A stretch of DNA of 64,000 nucleotides from Anaerosphaera multitolerans (GTDB lineage: Bacteria; Bacillota; Clostridia; Tissierellales; Peptoniphilaceae): the NCBI RefSeq assembly GCF_004006535.1, contig NZ_RLIH01000002.1, forward strand, positions 62,001 through 126,000, written 5' to 3'. The notes beneath the pieces are model-generated. The model was not told the DNA's origin. It searched no databases and was given only the letters and a program-made list of their open reading frames with translations. Within the stretch, counting starts at the first letter, position 1. Every line of letters starts with the position of its first letter. Positions 52,373 to 60,753 of the stretch are shown piece by piece. The position numbers and the translations under genes are program-made.

Positions 52373-54160
52373 ATGTTGAATTTAAGTTCTAGTGAAAAGT
52401 CAAAAGTAATTTCTGCAGTATCAATGGCATCGGTTTCAAATGTTTCAAATTTAACTGCAGATAGAGTTGTTGCATTGACAGGCGGACATGGAATGGTAAA
52501 TATGGCAATACATACTGTTGCAAATGTAATAACTGAAGAATTGTTAAAGGGAGAAAGCTTGACTATTGAATTTGCAGATGCACGAAGGCTACCTATTGAT
52601 GATTTAATGGGGAAAGCTATAAGAGTAGCTAAGAAGTCAGGTGCTGACAGTGCAAATGCGGCCTTAATAGTGGCTTGTATTATGTATTTGGCGGGTTCAA
52701 AAGCTCAAGTAGGAATACCTGCAGGGAATCGAAAATTAGGTGCTACTGCAAGAATGTTAGCAGGAGCAGATAGGGTAGGGGTTGCCAATGTCCCAACAGC
52801 TAAGATGAATAATAAAATCTCAGGTTTTCCTGCAGTTATGGCGATTTATCAAGCGATAATGAGAGGAGAACTTACAAGTTATGATGGTAGAAATGTACCT
52901 GAATTTGTAGCGGGGGGTCCACTATATGGCCATAGTGCTCTAGGAGAGGATTATATATGGCCTGAGATGGCTGAAAATGGAGCGAGGATTGGAACTCAAG
53001 CTATGTTAGATGCAATGGCGGGAGCTGGAATGAGACCTCATGGTTTTACTGCAGCAGTTCTTGGGGCCGCGGCAATTTTAGAAATAATTCACCCAGATGC
53101 TGAAGTTCCTGAGGAAAGTGGAGTATATGGAAGAACGAGTTCTGCCTATTTAGTAGGTAAGGCTGCAGCAACTACGGCGGGATTACCTGAAAAACTACAT
53201 ATGAAGGTGACAGGTGAAGTTTATAATACAGCTCAAGTAATAGGTGATGTAGGACTAATTTTGAAAGATATAGGAGGACCTTCAGTAATAGGAATGATGG
53301 CCTTTGATGAAATTTTCGCAGCTTTTAGTGAAATGATTTCAGGCTTTTCAGGTTCACCTATAAATGCGCCTATTGGACACGTGGGAGCCTATGCTGTTAT
53401 AGGAATGAAAGCTTTATTGGAAAATGAAGGGCAATTTGATAAAGTAGCTGAATTAATTGCAAAGGAACGTGGAGAGACTTCCTTTGATCCCGAAGTGGCT
53501 TTAATAAGTATAAATACAATTTGTAGGAAAGCAAATGAGCTACATTCAGGTCCTGTAACTAAGATGCTTATAGAAGCTACAGAGCCGGCAAGAGCAAGTG
53601 CCATATATAGACGAGCGGAATTTGTAGTGGACGAACTTAGCTCGGGTAAAGAATTATCAGAAGTAGTTAAAATATTAGAAGATGAACGTATAGCTAATGT
53701 GGAAAATAATGCAAACAGGATACTTGGCGCAATGGCAGGGGAAAAAGTAGAGGTAAAGGTTTTAAAAATTGAACCAGGAGCAAGAAGGACTACGAAGGTG
53801 GCTAAAAAATATTTAGCCTTTGATCCTCTTGTAGATATAAGTGTAACTATCGGAGATAAAAGTGCCACTTTGGAAAACTTTGTCCATGAATTACTTCCTG
53901 AAATTAGTAGGGGAGAAAGAGACGATATTGCTTGGGCTGCTCCCTTTGCAGCAACTGTAGTAAGTGAGTTAATTCTTGCATCAGTATGTATACTAAATAT
54001 AGTAATACCGGCGGCAATAGCAACGGCATTAGAACTACATTCACCTAAAGATGCCGGTACTATTGCTGAAAAGGCAGCATATATTACAGGGGCAATACCT
54101 GGAGGTAAAGCTGCGGCAACTGATGTAGGAAAGTTGGCATTGAGGATAATGAGGTATTAA
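52373..54160 (+). CDS. Unrecognised 595-residue protein heading a LarC-containing operon
   Basis: A long soluble-looking protein rich in Gly/Ala with histidine-containing glycine patches: ALTGGHGMVNMAIH near residue 36, GGPLYGHSALGED near 185, APIGHVGAYAVIG near 340 and ELHSGPVTKML near 392. Hydrophobic Ala/Val stretches occur (about 95-105, 220-235, 520-550) but do not look like a classical transporter. I do not recognise the family. It precedes LarC2, LarC1, DUF1893 and an ECF S component, so it may be a nickel-pincer-related enzyme or a partner of one. GGAGG precedes the ATG. Confidence 0.7.
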   Translation: MLNLSSSEKSKVISAVSMASVSNVSNLTADRVVALTGGHGMVNMAIHTVANVITEELLKGESLTIEFADARRLPIDDLMGKAIRVAKKSGADSANAALIVACIMYLAGSKAQVGIPAGNRKLGATARMLAGADRVGVANVPTAKMNNKISGFPAVMAIYQAIMRGELTSYDGRNVPEFVAGGPLYGHSALGEDYIWPEMAENGARIGTQAMLDAMAGAGMRPHGFTAAVLGAAAILEIIHPDAEVPEESGVYGRTSSAYLVGKAAATTAGLPEKLHMKVTGEVYNTAQVIGDVGLILKDIGGPSVIGMMAFDEIFAAFSEMISGFSGSPINAPIGHVGAYAVIGMKALLENEGQFDKVAELIAKERGETSFDPEVALISINTICRKANELHSGPVTKMLIEATEPARASAIYRRAEFVVDELSSGKELSEVVKILEDERIANVENNANRILGAMAGEKVEVKVLKIEPGARRTTKVAKKYLAFDPLVDISVTIGDKSATLENFVHELLPEISRGERDDIAWAAPFAATVVSELILASVCILNIVIPAAIATALELHSPKDAGTIAEKAAYITGAIPGGKAAATDVGKLALRIMRY

Positions 54161-54189
54161 TATAATTGGGACTTAGTCCCAATTATATT
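54159..54189 (+). promoter_or_regulatory. Perfect intercistronic hairpin between the 595-residue gene and larC2
   Basis: A 14-base arm ending in TTGGGAC pairs perfectly with its complement starting GTCCCAA across a three-base loop (TTA). No T run follows; the next RBS is 6 bases later. It may end part of the transcripts or protect the first message from decay and so lower larC expression. Confidence 0.65.
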
Positions 54190-54205
54190 AATAAAGGAGT
54201 TAAAG

Positions 54206-54709
54206 ATGAATTTATATTCAAAGGAAGGATTGCTTTTATTAGTACAGGTAGATCATTTAAATGGTGAACTTCTAGGTTCGATTATTGAATATTTGTACAA
54301 GGCAGGAGCCTTTAATGTTCAATGTATTCAAACCATCACTAAAAAGAACAGACCAGGAATAATTTTTTTAATAGATACTTCACAAAATAATTTAGAAAAA
54401 GTTGAAGCAACAATAATAAATGAGATAGGGTCTACTGGATGGCATCTTTTAAATACTGAACATAGACATACTGCAGTGGAAGTAATATCGAGAGAAGTAG
54501 TTGTAAAAGTTAATTCTATTGAGTTTCCATTTGAAATTCAAGGGAAAAAAATGAAAGATGGAAAGGCAAATATTAGACCTGAGCATAGTAGTTGTACTAT
54601 GTTAAAGGATAAAATAGAAAAAATTAGTAAAAAGAACATACCGCTTAAAGAAATTTATGATAAAGTTGGAAGAGTGTTAGATGAAGAGATAAATACACTT
54701 TTATTTTAA
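54206..54709 (+). CDS. larC2: LarC2-like domain (nickel insertion protein, C-terminal half)
   Basis: A 167-residue protein that matches the C-terminal half of LarC (DUF111): an early strand-helix with QVDHLNGELLGSIIEYLYKAG, then KKNRPGIIFLID, EVISREVVVKVNS and a final GKANIRPEHSSC...IPLKEIYDKV block. In the usual family the first motif is ETNIDDM; here only part of it remains. LarC inserts nickel into the pincer nucleotide cofactor of lactate racemase and its relatives, using CTP. The order LarC2 before LarC1 is reversed from the usual split. Confidence 0.8.
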   Translation: MNLYSKEGLLLLVQVDHLNGELLGSIIEYLYKAGAFNVQCIQTITKKNRPGIIFLIDTSQNNLEKVEATIINEIGSTGWHLLNTEHRHTAVEVISREVVVKVNSIEFPFEIQGKKMKDGKANIRPEHSSCTMLKDKIEKISKKNIPLKEIYDKVGRVLDEEINTLLF

Positions 54710-54725
54710 AGTTAGGAGCTATGAG

Positions 54726-55472
54726 TTGAGAGGACTTTATTTTCAATGTGATTCAGGAATAAGTGGAGATATGACAGTGGCTGCACTTTTAGATTTAGGC
54801 GCTGACCAGAGAATATTGCTGGAGGGACTTAAAAGCTTAAATGTCAAAGGTTTTGAAGTTGAAATTAAGAAAATACAAAAAAACAATATGGTAGTAAGTG
54901 ACTACAATGTTGTAATTGGCAGAGGAATAGAGCAGAATGCCTTAAAAGTAAATAGAAATATTTATGATATTATCAATATAATAGATAATTCTTCGTTGAC
55001 TTACAACGCAAAAAACATTGCAAAAAACATATTTAAAATTAAAGCTGCTGCAGGAGCCGAAGCTCATAAAAAATCTGTTGAAGAGTATTATTTTCACGAA
55101 GGAGGAGCTTTAGATTCCATTGCGGATATTGTAGCTACTGCAATATGTATAGATGATTTAGAAGTATCTGAATTTATAGTAGGTACAGTAAATGATGGTT
55201 ATGGAAATATAATTTATAATGGTATTGTGCTACCTGTTCCAGTTCCAGCTACAAGCATAATAGCAAAAGAGCATAATCTTAATTTAAGACAGATAAATAT
55301 TAAGGGGGAAATGGTTACACCTACGGGAGCTGCAATACTTGCTGGACTTAAAACAAGGGATAGATTACCGAGTGATTATATTGTTATTAAAACAGGATAT
55401 GGTAACGGGAAGAGAGATTATAAAGGAGGAAGTATATTAAAAATACATCTAATTGAATGGGAAAATGATTGA
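54726..55472 (+). CDS. larC1: LarC1-like domain (nickel insertion protein, N-terminal half)
   Basis: A 248-residue protein matching the N-terminal half of LarC: FQCDSGISGDMTVAALLDLG at the start, YFHEGGALDSIADIVATA in the middle, VPVPATS and GEMVTPTGAAILAGL later. These hold the metal- and nucleotide-site residues. The start is a TTG at 54726 (GTTGAGAGG context) with AGGAG upstream. It should form a complex with the LarC2-like protein before it. LarB and LarE, which build the organic part of the cofactor, are not in the window. Confidence 0.82.
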   Translation: MRGLYFQCDSGISGDMTVAALLDLGADQRILLEGLKSLNVKGFEVEIKKIQKNNMVVSDYNVVIGRGIEQNALKVNRNIYDIINIIDNSSLTYNAKNIAKNIFKIKAAAGAEAHKKSVEEYYFHEGGALDSIADIVATAICIDDLEVSEFIVGTVNDGYGNIIYNGIVLPVPVPATSIIAKEHNLNLRQINIKGEMVTPTGAAILAGLKTRDRLPSDYIVIKTGYGNGKRDYKGGSILKIHLIEWEND

Positions 55473-55480
55473 GGTGAAAG

Positions 55481-55903
55481 ATGAGAGACATTTGCTTGGC
55501 AAAGAAAATATTTAAAAATGAGAATCTTTCTTTGGTAGTGGTGAAAAATGGGAAGGTTTTGTTTAAAAGTAAAGACAGGGGAATAAAGCCATTATATCTT
55601 GCAGTTACAGAAAGAAGAGAGGTTTTGGAAGGAGCAAGTGTTGTAGATAAAGTAATAGGAAAAGCTGCTGCTATGCTCTGTGTTTATGGGAAATTTCATG
55701 AAATTCATACAGAGGTGATTTCTAAAGAGGCTAAAGAGATTTTAAGGGAAAATGAAATAAAACATACATATGAAGAGTTAACTTTTAGGATAATGAATAG
55801 ATCTGGAGCAGATCTATGTCCTATGGAGAAAATTTCAATGAAGTTAAATGATGTCGAAAAATTATTAAATGAAATTGATATGTTTTTAAAAAATAGTAGT
55901 TAA
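55481..55903 (+). CDS. DUF1893 family protein
   Basis: A 140-residue protein of the DUF1893 family (TM1506-like), which has a cytidine-deaminase-like fold without known reaction. Visible family marks are LEGASVVDKVIGKAAAML, VISKEAKEILRE and RIMNRSGADLCPME. Cys residues lie in MLCVYG and LCPME. GAGGTGA lies before the ATG, 8 bases after larC1. Confidence 0.82.
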   Translation: MRDICLAKKIFKNENLSLVVVKNGKVLFKSKDRGIKPLYLAVTERREVLEGASVVDKVIGKAAAMLCVYGKFHEIHTEVISKEAKEILRENEIKHTYEELTFRIMNRSGADLCPMEKISMKLNDVEKLLNEIDMFLKNSS

Positions 55904-55923
55904 TTAAAAACAGGAGGTGTATT

Positions 55924-56454
55924 ATGAATTCAAAAGTATCAACTAGGGAAATGGTGCTGAGTGCAATTTTAATTTCTGTGGGCTTGATACTACCAATAAT
56001 ATTCCACAGTTTTGGAATAGCAGGTCAAATTTTCTTGCCAATGCATATTCCAATATTAATAGGAGCGATGTTGTTACCGCCTGTTCTAGCTTTGACAATA
56101 GGTATAATTACTCCTATTTTAAGTAGTCTTTTAACTGGAATGCCTGTATTGTTTCCAATTGCAATTATTATGGTTGCTGAATTAGGTACATATGGTTTTA
56201 TTGGCTCTGTGATGGTTAGAAAGTTTAATTTATCAAACCTAGTTTCTCTAATTATTGCCATGATTTTGGGTAGGATTTCTGCGGGACTTATGGTTGCCAT
56301 TCTAGCGAAGTTTTTTTCAATTAATTTGAATCCAATAATCTATGTGAAAACAGCTATTGTAACAGGGATTCCTGGAATTGTATTACAAATTGTAATAGTA
56401 CCAACACTGGCGTATTCAATAAATCAATTTTATAGATTGGCAGTTCGCAAATAG
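55924..56454 (+). CDS. ECF transporter S component, substrate unknown
   Basis: A 176-residue membrane protein with five or six helices and S-component traits: short charged N terminus, a helix ending in LPMHIPILIGAMLLPP and GRISAGL. It would bind a small vitamin- or metal-like substrate and share the cell's EcfAT module. In this operon nickel, niacin or another pincer-nucleotide precursor are candidates, but no riboswitch or motif decides. GGAGG precedes the ATG; 20 bases after the DUF1893 gene. Confidence 0.8.
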   Translation: MNSKVSTREMVLSAILISVGLILPIIFHSFGIAGQIFLPMHIPILIGAMLLPPVLALTIGIITPILSSLLTGMPVLFPIAIIMVAELGTYGFIGSVMVRKFNLSNLVSLIIAMILGRISAGLMVAILAKFFSINLNPIIYVKTAIVTGIPGIVLQIVIVPTLAYSINQFYRLAVRK

Positions 56455-56488
56455 AGTTAAGATTTAGTTTTTAGAAGGAAGGTGAATT

Positions 56489-57322
56489 ATGACGAGAGTA
56501 TTAAAATCAGAGGAGTTTGCTGAAAGGTTAAAGGAGAGATTAAAAAGTAGTGTAGAGGAAAAAAATCTTAATCCAATATTATCGGTAATAAGATTTGGAG
56601 AAAATCCTGCGGATCTTGCCTATGAAAGGGGTATTAAGAAAAGTGCAGAGAGTATAGGTATTGAGGTTCAAGTTAATGAATTAGCGTTAGATAATGGTGA
56701 GGAGGAAGTATTAAGTTTAATTGAAGAATTAAATAATAGAGAAGATGTGGGTGGTATTTTAATATTTAAACCTCTTCCTGAACATTTAGATGAGTATAGG
56801 ATAAACGAAGCCATAGATCCTTTAAAGGATGTGGACTGTATGACATCTTTAAATAAGTCAAAGGTCTATTCGGGTGATGTTACGGGATTAATACCGCTTG
56901 CACCTAAGGCGGCAGTACTTTTACTGGAAGAGTATGGTTATGAATTAAAGGGAAAGAACTGTGTTATTATAAATCACTCAAATGTAGTGGGCAAACCGCT
57001 TGCAATGATTCTTTTAGACAGATGGGCAACTGTAACTATATGCCATGTGGAAACCAGAGATTTAAGAGAGCATACGAAAGGTGCCGATTATGTATTTACA
57101 GCTATGGGAAGAGCTGAAAGTCTTGATGAAAGTTATTTTAATGAGGACTCTATAATAATTGATATTGGGCTATCTAAAAATGCTGAAGGTAAAATGAGAG
57201 GGGACTTAGATGCAAAGAGCGTTGAGGGAAAAGTAAAGGCCTATAGCCCTGTTCCGGGAGGCGTTGGAAAGATGACTAATTTACTCCTTCTGGAAAATGT
57301 AATCAATTATTATTTAAGATAG
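56489..57322 (+). CDS. folD: Methylenetetrahydrofolate dehydrogenase, divergent FolD lacking cyclohydrolase residues
   Basis: A 277-residue FolD homologue with the Rossmann half intact (NHSNVVGKPLA, VTICH, YSPVPGGVGKMT). In the catalytic half, the usual YxxxK lysine is Ile49 (YERGI), the usual VQLPLP glutamine is Phe93 (IFKPLP), and PCTP is replaced by PLAP, while Asp116 of KDVD remains. The lysine is essential for cyclohydrolase activity in known enzymes, so this one probably only oxidises methylene-THF. FchA in the next operon can supply the missing step. The start has AAGGAAGG upstream. Confidence 0.85.
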   Translation: MTRVLKSEEFAERLKERLKSSVEEKNLNPILSVIRFGENPADLAYERGIKKSAESIGIEVQVNELALDNGEEEVLSLIEELNNREDVGGILIFKPLPEHLDEYRINEAIDPLKDVDCMTSLNKSKVYSGDVTGLIPLAPKAAVLLLEEYGYELKGKNCVIINHSNVVGKPLAMILLDRWATVTICHVETRDLREHTKGADYVFTAMGRAESLDESYFNEDSIIIDIGLSKNAEGKMRGDLDAKSVEGKVKAYSPVPGGVGKMTNLLLLENVINYYLR

Positions 57323-57376
57323 GTCTTAAAGATTTAGTAATAATAATTATTTTTAAATAGTTATTATTATTAGACG
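57323..57376 (+). terminator. AT-rich long hairpin after folD
   Basis: GTCT...AGAC encloses a long TAATAATAATTAT/ATAGTTATTATTA stem. There is no good T run; it may end or process the folD message. Confidence 0.45.
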
Positions 57377-57448
57377 TTTAATAGATAGAGCTTTGATATT
57401 CTTCTTACAAGAGGAAGTAGTACATAGTATTTAGGAGGTAAAAGAACA

Positions 57449-58342
57449 ATGAAAAAAGTAATGTGTATCCCAAATTATTCAGAAGGTAGAGACCTTGATA
57501 AAATTGACAAAATAGTTGAGTGTTTTAGAGCTAAAGAAGGAGTTAAGTTAATTGACTATCAACCGGACAAGGACCACAACAGAACTGTTGTTGAGTTAAT
57601 AGGTGATCCTGATGCGATTATTGACGCTGTTGTTGAGTCAGTTAAAGTAGCTCAAGAAGTTATTGATATGACTAAACATGAAGGTGGACACCCAAGAATG
57701 GGAGCAGTGGACGTTATCCCTTTCGTACCTGTAAAAGATGTTACAACTGAAGATTGTGTAGAGTATGCTAATAGAGTTGGTAAAGCTGTTGGAGAATTAG
57801 GAATTCCTGTATATCTATATGAAGATGCTGCTACTACTCCTGAAAGAAAGAACCTTGCGAAAGTTAGAAAAGGACAATATGAAGGATTCTTTGAAAAGAT
57901 TAAAGAAGCAGAGTGGAAACCAGATTACGGTCCACAAGAAATGAATGCAAAAAGTGGTGTAACTGGAGTTAGTGCGAGATTCCACTTAGTAGCTTTTAAC
58001 GTTAACTTAAATACTGATAAAGTTGAAATAGCTGATGCAATAGCTAAAAAAGTTCGTCACGTTGGCGGAGGATTAAGATTTGTAAAGGCAATAGGCCTAC
58101 CTCTTGAAGAAAGAAATCAAGTACAAGTATCTATGAACTTAGTAAACTTTGAAAAAACTGCTGTTTACCAAGCTCTTGAAATGATTAAGTTTGAAGCTCA
58201 AAGATATGGTGTATCTGTGTATGGAACTGAATTAATCGGTTTAATTCCGCTACAAGCATTAATTGACTCAGCTCAATACTATATGCAAATTGAAAACTTC
58301 GAATACGACCAAGTATTAGAAACACTGTTAATCGGTGAATAA
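57449..58342 (+). CDS. ftcD: Glutamate formiminotransferase
   Basis: A 297-residue formiminotransferase (N-terminal part of mammalian FTCD as a free protein). It moves the formimino group of N-formimino-glutamate, the product of histidine breakdown, to THF. Family segments CIPNYSEGR, EGGHPRMGAVDVIPFVP and GGGLRFVKAIG are seen. Codon use is biased toward that of highly expressed genes. It starts an operon with fhs and fchA; AGGAGG is at 57432-57437. Histidase, urocanase and imidazolonepropionase are not in the window. Confidence 0.95.
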   Translation: MKKVMCIPNYSEGRDLDKIDKIVECFRAKEGVKLIDYQPDKDHNRTVVELIGDPDAIIDAVVESVKVAQEVIDMTKHEGGHPRMGAVDVIPFVPVKDVTTEDCVEYANRVGKAVGELGIPVYLYEDAATTPERKNLAKVRKGQYEGFFEKIKEAEWKPDYGPQEMNAKSGVTGVSARFHLVAFNVNLNTDKVEIADAIAKKVRHVGGGLRFVKAIGLPLEERNQVQVSMNLVNFEKTAVYQALEMIKFEAQRYGVSVYGTELIGLIPLQALIDSAQYYMQIENFEYDQVLETLLIGE

Positions 58343-58373
58343 TAAAAAATTATAAGGAATAAGGAGAAAAGAA

Positions 58374-60053
58374 ATGGCAGAGTTTAAAACTGATATTGAA
58401 ATAGCTAATGAAGTTGAGATGGAGCCCATAGTTGAAATTGCTAAAAAATGTGGCTTACATGAAGATGAAATAGAAAATTACGGTAAGTATAAGGCGAAAA
58501 TTTCCTTTGATGCAATTGAAAGATTAAGTAAAAATGAAGATGGAAAATTGGTACTTGTTACAGCTATAACTCCAACACCAGCTGGAGAAGGAAAGTCAAC
58601 TGTATCAATTGGACTTACTCAAGGTTTAAATAAAATTGGTAAAAATTCAATAGTTGCTCTTAGAGAGCCATCTCTAGGACCGGTTTTCGGAGTTAAGGGT
58701 GGAGCTGCAGGTGGCGGTTATTCACAAGTAGTTCCTATGGAAGATATAAACCTTCACTTCACAGGTGACCTACACGCTATGACAGCTGCTAACAACTTAC
58801 TTGCAGCATTAGTAGACAACCATATTCACCAAGGAAATGAATTGAGAATTGACTCAAGAAACATTACTTGGAAGAGAGTTCTTGACATGAACGATAGAAG
58901 TTTAAGAAATATAGTAATCGGTCTTGGTGGAAAAGCTGAAGGTTTCGTAAGAGAAGACCACTTTATGATTACAGTTGCATCTGAAATTATGGCAGCTCTT
59001 TGTCTATCTCATGACCTGGAAGACTTAAAAGCTAGACTTGCTAGAATGATAGTTGCTTATAATTTAGACGGTGAGCCAGTAACAGCAGGAGATTTAAATG
59101 CACAAGGTGCAATGGCAATGCTTCTTAAAGATGCTATTAAACCTAACTTAGTTCAAACTTTAGAGCATACTCCGGCTTTAATTCACGGTGGACCATTTGC
59201 TAATATAGCTCACGGATGTAACTCATTAGTAGCTACTAAATTAGGTTTAAAAATGGGAGATTACCTAGTAACTGAGGCAGGATTCGGTGCTGACCTTGGA
59301 GCTGAAAAATTCCTTGATATCAAATGTAGACTTGGCGGTTTAAATCCTGATGCAGTAGTTATAGTTGCTACTATTAAAGCACTTAAGATGCACGGTGGAG
59401 TTGCTAAGACTGACCTTAAAGAGGAAAATGTAGAAGCTCTTGAAGCAGGATTTGCAAACCTTGGAAGACACATTGAAAACCTTAAAAAATTCGGTATGCC
59501 AGTAGTTGTAGCAGTTAACAGATTTGCTCAAGATACTGATGCAGAAGTTAATAAATTAATTGAAAAATGTGAAGAGTACGGCGTAGAAGTTTCTCTATGT
59601 GAAGTTTGGGCTAAGGGTGGCGAAGGTGCAATTGACCTTGCTAACAAAGTTGTAAACTTAATTGAAACTCAAAAGAGCAATTACAAACCAATTTACGATG
59701 TAGAAGATACTATAGAAGGAAAATTAAATACTATAGTTAAAGAAATCTACAGAGGTGGAAAGGTTACAATTACTCCAGCTGCTAGAAGACAAATTAAGAA
59801 GTTGGAAGAATTGGGATTGGATAAGATGCCGATTTGTATGGCTAAGACACAATTCTCTTTCTCAGATGATCCAAAATCAGTAGGAGCGCCGGAAGGATTT
59901 GAAATTACAATCCAGGACGTAAGAGTTTCTGCAGGAGCAGGTTTTATAGTATGTCAAACATCTAACATTATGATTATGCCGGGACTTCCAAAAGTACCAG
60001 CTGCTAATAACATGGATGTTGATGCAGATGGACATATGACAGGATTATTCTAA
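58374..60053 (+). CDS. fhs: Formate--tetrahydrofolate ligase
   Basis: A 559-residue ligase with the P-loop TPAGEGKST (about 67-75) and the conserved [15 protein letters not shown] and [13 protein letters not shown] blocks. It interconverts formate, ATP and THF with 10-formyl-THF. In amino-acid fermenters it runs toward formate and ATP, so the formimino group from histidine yields energy. Lies 31 bases after ftcD and 9 before fchA, with high-expression codon use. Confidence 0.97.
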   Translation: MAEFKTDIEIANEVEMEPIVEIAKKCGLHEDEIENYGKYKAKISFDAIERLSKNEDGKLVLVTAITPTPAGEGKSTVSIGLTQGLNKIGKNSIVALREPSLGPVFGVKGGAAGGGYSQVVPMEDINLHFTGDLHAMTAANNLLAALVDNHIHQGNELRIDSRNITWKRVLDMNDRSLRNIVIGLGGKAEGFVREDHFMITVASEIMAALCLSHDLEDLKARLARMIVAYNLDGEPVTAGDLNAQGAMAMLLKDAIKPNLVQTLEHTPALIHGGPFANIAHGCNSLVATKLGLKMGDYLVTEAGFGADLGAEKFLDIKCRLGGLNPDAVVIVATIKALKMHGGVAKTDLKEENVEALEAGFANLGRHIENLKKFGMPVVVAVNRFAQDTDAEVNKLIEKCEEYGVEVSLCEVWAKGGEGAIDLANKVVNLIETQKSNYKPIYDVEDTIEGKLNTIVKEIYRGGKVTITPAARRQIKKLEELGLDKMPICMAKTQFSFSDDPKSVGAPEGFEITIQDVRVSAGAGFIVCQTSNIMIMPGLPKVPAANNMDVDADGHMTGLF

Positions 60054-60062
60054 GGAGGAAAT

Positions 60063-60689
60063 ATGTTAAAGGATTTAAGTGTAAAGGATTTTGTAGCTGA
60101 AACAGCTTCTGATTCACCGGCACCAGGTGGCGGTTCAGTATCAGCGCTTGGAGCAGCTCAAGCGGCAGCTTTACTTGGAATGGTTGCAAATTTAACTGTT
60201 AAAAGTAAAAAATACGAAGAACTTCATGAAGAAATGGCTGAGATAGCAAAAAAATGTAAAAAATATGAAGAAGACTTTGTAGAAGATATAGATAGAGATG
60301 CTAACTCATTTAACGGTGTTATGAAAGCATTTAAAATGCCAAAGGAAACAGATGAGGAAAAAGCTGCAAGAAGCGCAAAAATTCAAGAAGAATATAAAAA
60401 TGCAGCTAACGTTCCACTATCAGTAGGACTTAAGACAATTGAGCTTTTAGATATTGCTGAAGTTCTTGCAGAAAAGGGAAACCCAAATGCAATTACTGAC
60501 GTGGGAGTTGGAGTATTAAATATTAAACTTGCAGTTACTGGAGCATTTTACAATGTTAAAATCAACTTAGGTTCAATAAAAGATGAAGCTTATGTAGCTG
60601 ATTTAAAAAATCAAATGAGCGAAGCTCTAGCAACAGTTGATGAAAGAGCGGATAAAATTTTAAAGACTGTTGAATCAATGATTGAATAA
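60063..60689 (+). CDS. fchA: Formiminotetrahydrofolate cyclodeaminase / methenyl-THF cyclohydrolase (FchA)
   Basis: A 208-residue all-helical protein with the family start DSPAPGGGSVSALGAAQAAAL and a central KKYEEDFVEDIDRDANSF segment; NPNAITDVGVG later. It releases ammonia from formimino-THF to give methenyl-THF and in related organisms also hydrolyses methenyl-THF to formyl-THF. With a FolD that lacks cyclohydrolase residues, it is likely the cell's main cyclohydrolase. GGAGG overlaps the fhs stop. Confidence 0.93.
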   Translation: MLKDLSVKDFVAETASDSPAPGGGSVSALGAAQAAALLGMVANLTVKSKKYEELHEEMAEIAKKCKKYEEDFVEDIDRDANSFNGVMKAFKMPKETDEEKAARSAKIQEEYKNAANVPLSVGLKTIELLDIAEVLAEKGNPNAITDVGVGVLNIKLAVTGAFYNVKINLGSIKDEAYVADLKNQMSEALATVDERADKILKTVESMIE

Positions 60690-60695
60690 TTTGTT

Positions 60696-60728
60696 AGGGA
60701 CTTGGTATCAAGTCCCTTAATTATTTTG
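60696..60728 (+). terminator. Terminator of the ftcD-fhs-fchA operon
   Basis: Stem AGGGACTTG/CAAGTCCCT with a four-base loop and TTAATTATTTT. Confidence 0.85.
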
Positions 60729-60753
60729 ACAATATTTATTTTGGAGATATGAA

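Noticed and set aside
53389-53868. Antisense frame of 159 codons within the 595-residue gene
   Set aside because: Low-complexity Ser/Thr/Leu sequence, no RBS, opposite to a well-formed gene.
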